This document shows, piece after piece, positions 4,653 to 6,155 of a stretch of DNA of 6,155 nucleotides. How positions within the stretch are numbered: the stretch's first letter is position 1; every line of letters starts with the position of its first letter. Source of the stretch: Anaerolineales bacterium (lineage in GTDB: Bacteria; Chloroflexota; Anaerolineae; Anaerolineales; DRMV01); contig WGAK01000151.1 in NCBI GenBank assembly GCA_015494815.1, positions 1 through 6,155 on the forward strand, given 5' to 3'. The notes below the pieces were generated by a model. The model was not told where the DNA came from. It ran no database searches and saw only the letters and a program-made list of their open reading frames with translations. A program made the position numbers and the translations under genes.

Positions 4653-4675
4653 CCCCCAAACCCCAACCCCGGCCC
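4653..4675 (-). other. Four-run G-quadruplex motif upstream of uvrA
   Basis: The plus strand has C-runs at 4653-4657, 4661-4664, 4667-4670 and 4673-4675. The minus strand therefore carries G3, G4, G4 and G5 with loops of 2, 2 and 3 bases, meeting the standard quadruplex pattern. It lies 18 bases before the uvrA Shine-Dalgarno and 30 before its GTG, on the template strand for uvrA. Confidence 0.6.
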
Positions 4676-4693
4676 GCGAACCGCGTCGGCCTT

Positions 4694-4700
4694 GGGAGGT
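4694..4700 (+). promoter_or_regulatory. Shine-Dalgarno that favours a GTG start for uvrA
   Basis: GGGAGGT, with core GGAGG at 4695-4699, lies six bases before the GTG at 4706 but 18 before the in-frame ATG at 4718. Spacing favours the GTG; homology to the UvrA N-terminus fits either. Confidence 0.65.
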
Positions 4701-4705
4701 AAACG

Positions 4706-6155
4706 GTGGGCCCTGCGATGATTCGCGTGCGCGGTGCGCGCGTGCACAACCTGAAAAACCTCAGCGTAGACATCCCGCGTGACCGCCTGGTGGTCATCAC
4801 CGGGCTGTCGGGCTCGGGCAAATCGTCGCTGGCCTTCGACACCATCTTCGCCGAAGGGCAGCGGCGCTATGTGGAGTCGCTCTCCGCGTATGCCCGGCAG
4901 TTTTTGGGGCTGATGCAAAAGCCTGATGTGGATGCCATCGAGGGGCTCTCGCCCGCGGTGGCCATTGACCAGAAGGGCGTGAGCCACAACCCCCGCTCCA
5001 CCGTGGGCACGGTCACCGAGATTTACGACTATTTGCGGCTGCTGTTCGCCCGGGTGGGCACGCCGCACTGCCCCGTGTGCGGCCGCGAGGTGGTCAAGCA
5101 ATCGGCCCAGGAAATCGTGGACGCGCTCTTGCGCTGGCCCGCGGGCAGCCGGCTGTACATTCTGGCGCCGCTGGTGCGGGGCCGCAAGGGTACCCATCAG
5201 GCCGTGTTCGACGAGGTGCGCAAGGCCGGGCTCAGCCGCGTGCGGGTCAATGGCGTTTTCTACGACCTGGACGAAGACGGACCCCCCACGCTGGACCGCT
5301 ACAAGACGCACCACATCGAGGCCGTGGTGGACCGGCTCATCCTGCGACATCCCGACGACCCGGCCGCGGCCGACGAGTTTCGGGCCCGCCTGGCCGACTC
5401 GGTCGAAACCGCACTGCGCTTGGGCGACGGCTATCTGGTGGTGCAGCGGGTGGTGCCGGGGGGAACCGGCTCCGCCGCGGCCGAGGGCCGGGCCGAGGCG
5501 CGCGATTTCTTCTTCTCCGAGCATCTGGCCTGCCCTGAGCACGGCGTGAGCATTCCCGAACTGGAGCCCCGCCTGTTCTCGTTCAACACGCCTCACGGCG
5601 CGTGTCCCCACTGCCAGGGCCTGGGCTTTCAGTTGGACATTGACCCCGCGCTGTTGATTCGCGACCCCAACCTCTCGCTGGCCGAGGGCGCGCTGGCGGG
5701 CAGCGAATGGCTGGGACGCTTTCGGGGCGGCTATGGCCGCACCATTCTGGAAGCCGTGGCCCGGGCCTACGGCATTGACTGGCACAAGCCGGTGAAGGAC
5801 CTGCCGCCCGAGCATCTGGACCTGCTGCTCTACGGCCCGCGCGGGCGCGCGCCGCGGCATCTTCCGCCCGGCCGCCTGGGCTATTGGGTGCAGCGCTTCG
5901 AGGGCCTGGGGCCGCACCTGCTACGCCGCTATCACGAGACCGACTCGGACCACCAGCGGGAGCAACTGCGGGCCTACATGGTCGAAAAGCCGTGCCCCGT
6001 GTGCGGCGGCGCGCGCTTGCGCGCCGAAGCCCGGGCCGTGACCGTGGCCGGGGTGAACATCGTGGAGGTCACCCGCTGGCCGGTGAGCAAGACATTGGCG
6101 TGGGTGCGGGCGTTGCGCGGCGCGAATCCCACCCCGCCCTCCGATGCGGCAGGGC
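4706..6155 (+). CDS. uvrA: Excinuclease ABC subunit A, N-terminal half (cut by window edge)
   Basis: The first 483 residues of UvrA, the damage-sensing ATPase that loads UvrB in nucleotide excision repair. The full protein is usually about 940 residues. Seen in order: IRVRGARVHNLKNLSVDIPR (6-25), Walker A GLSGSGKSSLAFDT (33-46) with Lys39, EGQRRYVESLSAYARQF, the HNPRSTVGTVTEIYDYLRLL block, a CPVC pair (Cys122, Cys125), the UvrB-interaction region, then ELEPRLFSFNTPHGACPHC of the first zinc module, and KPCPVCGGARLR (Cys430, Cys433). The first zinc module reads Cys276-X2-His279-X20-Cys300-X2-Cys303: histidine replaces the second cysteine found in E. coli. The second ABC cassette is beyond the edge. 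GTG at 4706 is preferred for its ribosome binding site; ATG at 4718 is the alternative. It follows yhhQ by 128 very GC-rich bases with no clear promoter or recognisable SOS box. Confidence 0.96.
   Translation, partial: MGPAMIRVRGARVHNLKNLSVDIPRDRLVVITGLSGSGKSSLAFDTIFAEGQRRYVESLSAYARQFLGLMQKPDVDAIEGLSPAVAIDQKGVSHNPRSTVGTVTEIYDYLRLLFARVGTPHCPVCGREVVKQSAQEIVDALLRWPAGSRLYILAPLVRGRKGTHQAVFDEVRKAGLSRVRVNGVFYDLDEDGPPTLDRYKTHHIEAVVDRLILRHPDDPAAADEFRARLADSVETALRLGDGYLVVQRVVPGGTGSAAAEGRAEARDFFFSEHLACPEHGVSIPELEPRLFSFNTPHGACPHCQGLGFQLDIDPALLIRDPNLSLAEGALAGSEWLGRFRGGYGRTILEAVARAYGIDWHKPVKDLPPEHLDLLLYGPRGRAPRHLPPGRLGYWVQRFEGLGPHLLRRYHETDSDHQREQLRAYMVEKPCPVCGGARLRAEARAVTVAGVNIVEVTRWPVSKTLAWVRALRGANPTPPSDAAG

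Noticed and set aside
4640..4690. LexA/SOS box before uvrA
   Set aside because: GTTC and GAAC occur but in the wrong order and spacing for the known operator types, and no CTGT-N8-ACAG pattern is present.
4574..5917. A 447-codon open frame on the minus strand, antisense to uvrA
   Set aside because: Same cause: a compositional mirror of uvrA with no recognisable motif.

Overview
The window is very GC-rich (roughly two-thirds G+C by eye) and gene-dense. It carries bacterial housekeeping genes and shows no phage, insertion sequence, CRISPR array, tRNA or rRNA. The proteins and the intergenic repeats (an ATTGC...GCAAT hairpin and seven-base degenerate arrays starting GCT) remind me of Chloroflexota, perhaps Anaerolineae-like. 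This is recollection of style, not a proven placement; confidence is about one half.

Left part (1-2601, minus strand). Three genes run leftward: sppA (membrane signal peptide peptidase, S49 family), then a PLP enzyme of the D-cysteine desulfhydrase / ACC deaminase family, then the start of gyrA, cut by the window edge. The sppA stop codon overlaps the Shine-Dalgarno sequence of the PLP enzyme gene, so these two are almost certainly one transcript. gyrA follows after 84 bases with its own ribosome binding site. A plausible extended -10 element lies upstream of sppA.

Middle (2602-3182). This long divergent intergenic region has no credible gene. It holds at least four repeat-like or palindromic elements, the putative sppA promoter at one end, and at the other a strong TATAAT promoter embedded in a 23-base dyad directly against a start codon.

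Right part (3183-6155, plus strand). First is a 199-residue winged-helix regulator resembling SufR (COG2345), with three cysteines spaced as in the iron-sulfur site of that family. Next is a YhhQ-type queuosine precursor transporter, then the N-terminal 483 residues of UvrA, cut by the right edge. All three point the same way. I see no convincing separate promoter for the transporter or uvrA, so read-through from the regulator promoter is possible, although a GC-rich palindrome and a four-run G-tract motif lie between yhhQ and uvrA.

I do not see a clearly new multi-gene system. The most interesting signals are the self-contained promoter/operator/leaderless start of the SufR-like regulator and its position beside a queuosine-salvage transporter, the G-quadruplex motif upstream of uvrA, the glutamine at the quinolone-contact position of GyrA, and the repeat-rich intergenic region.
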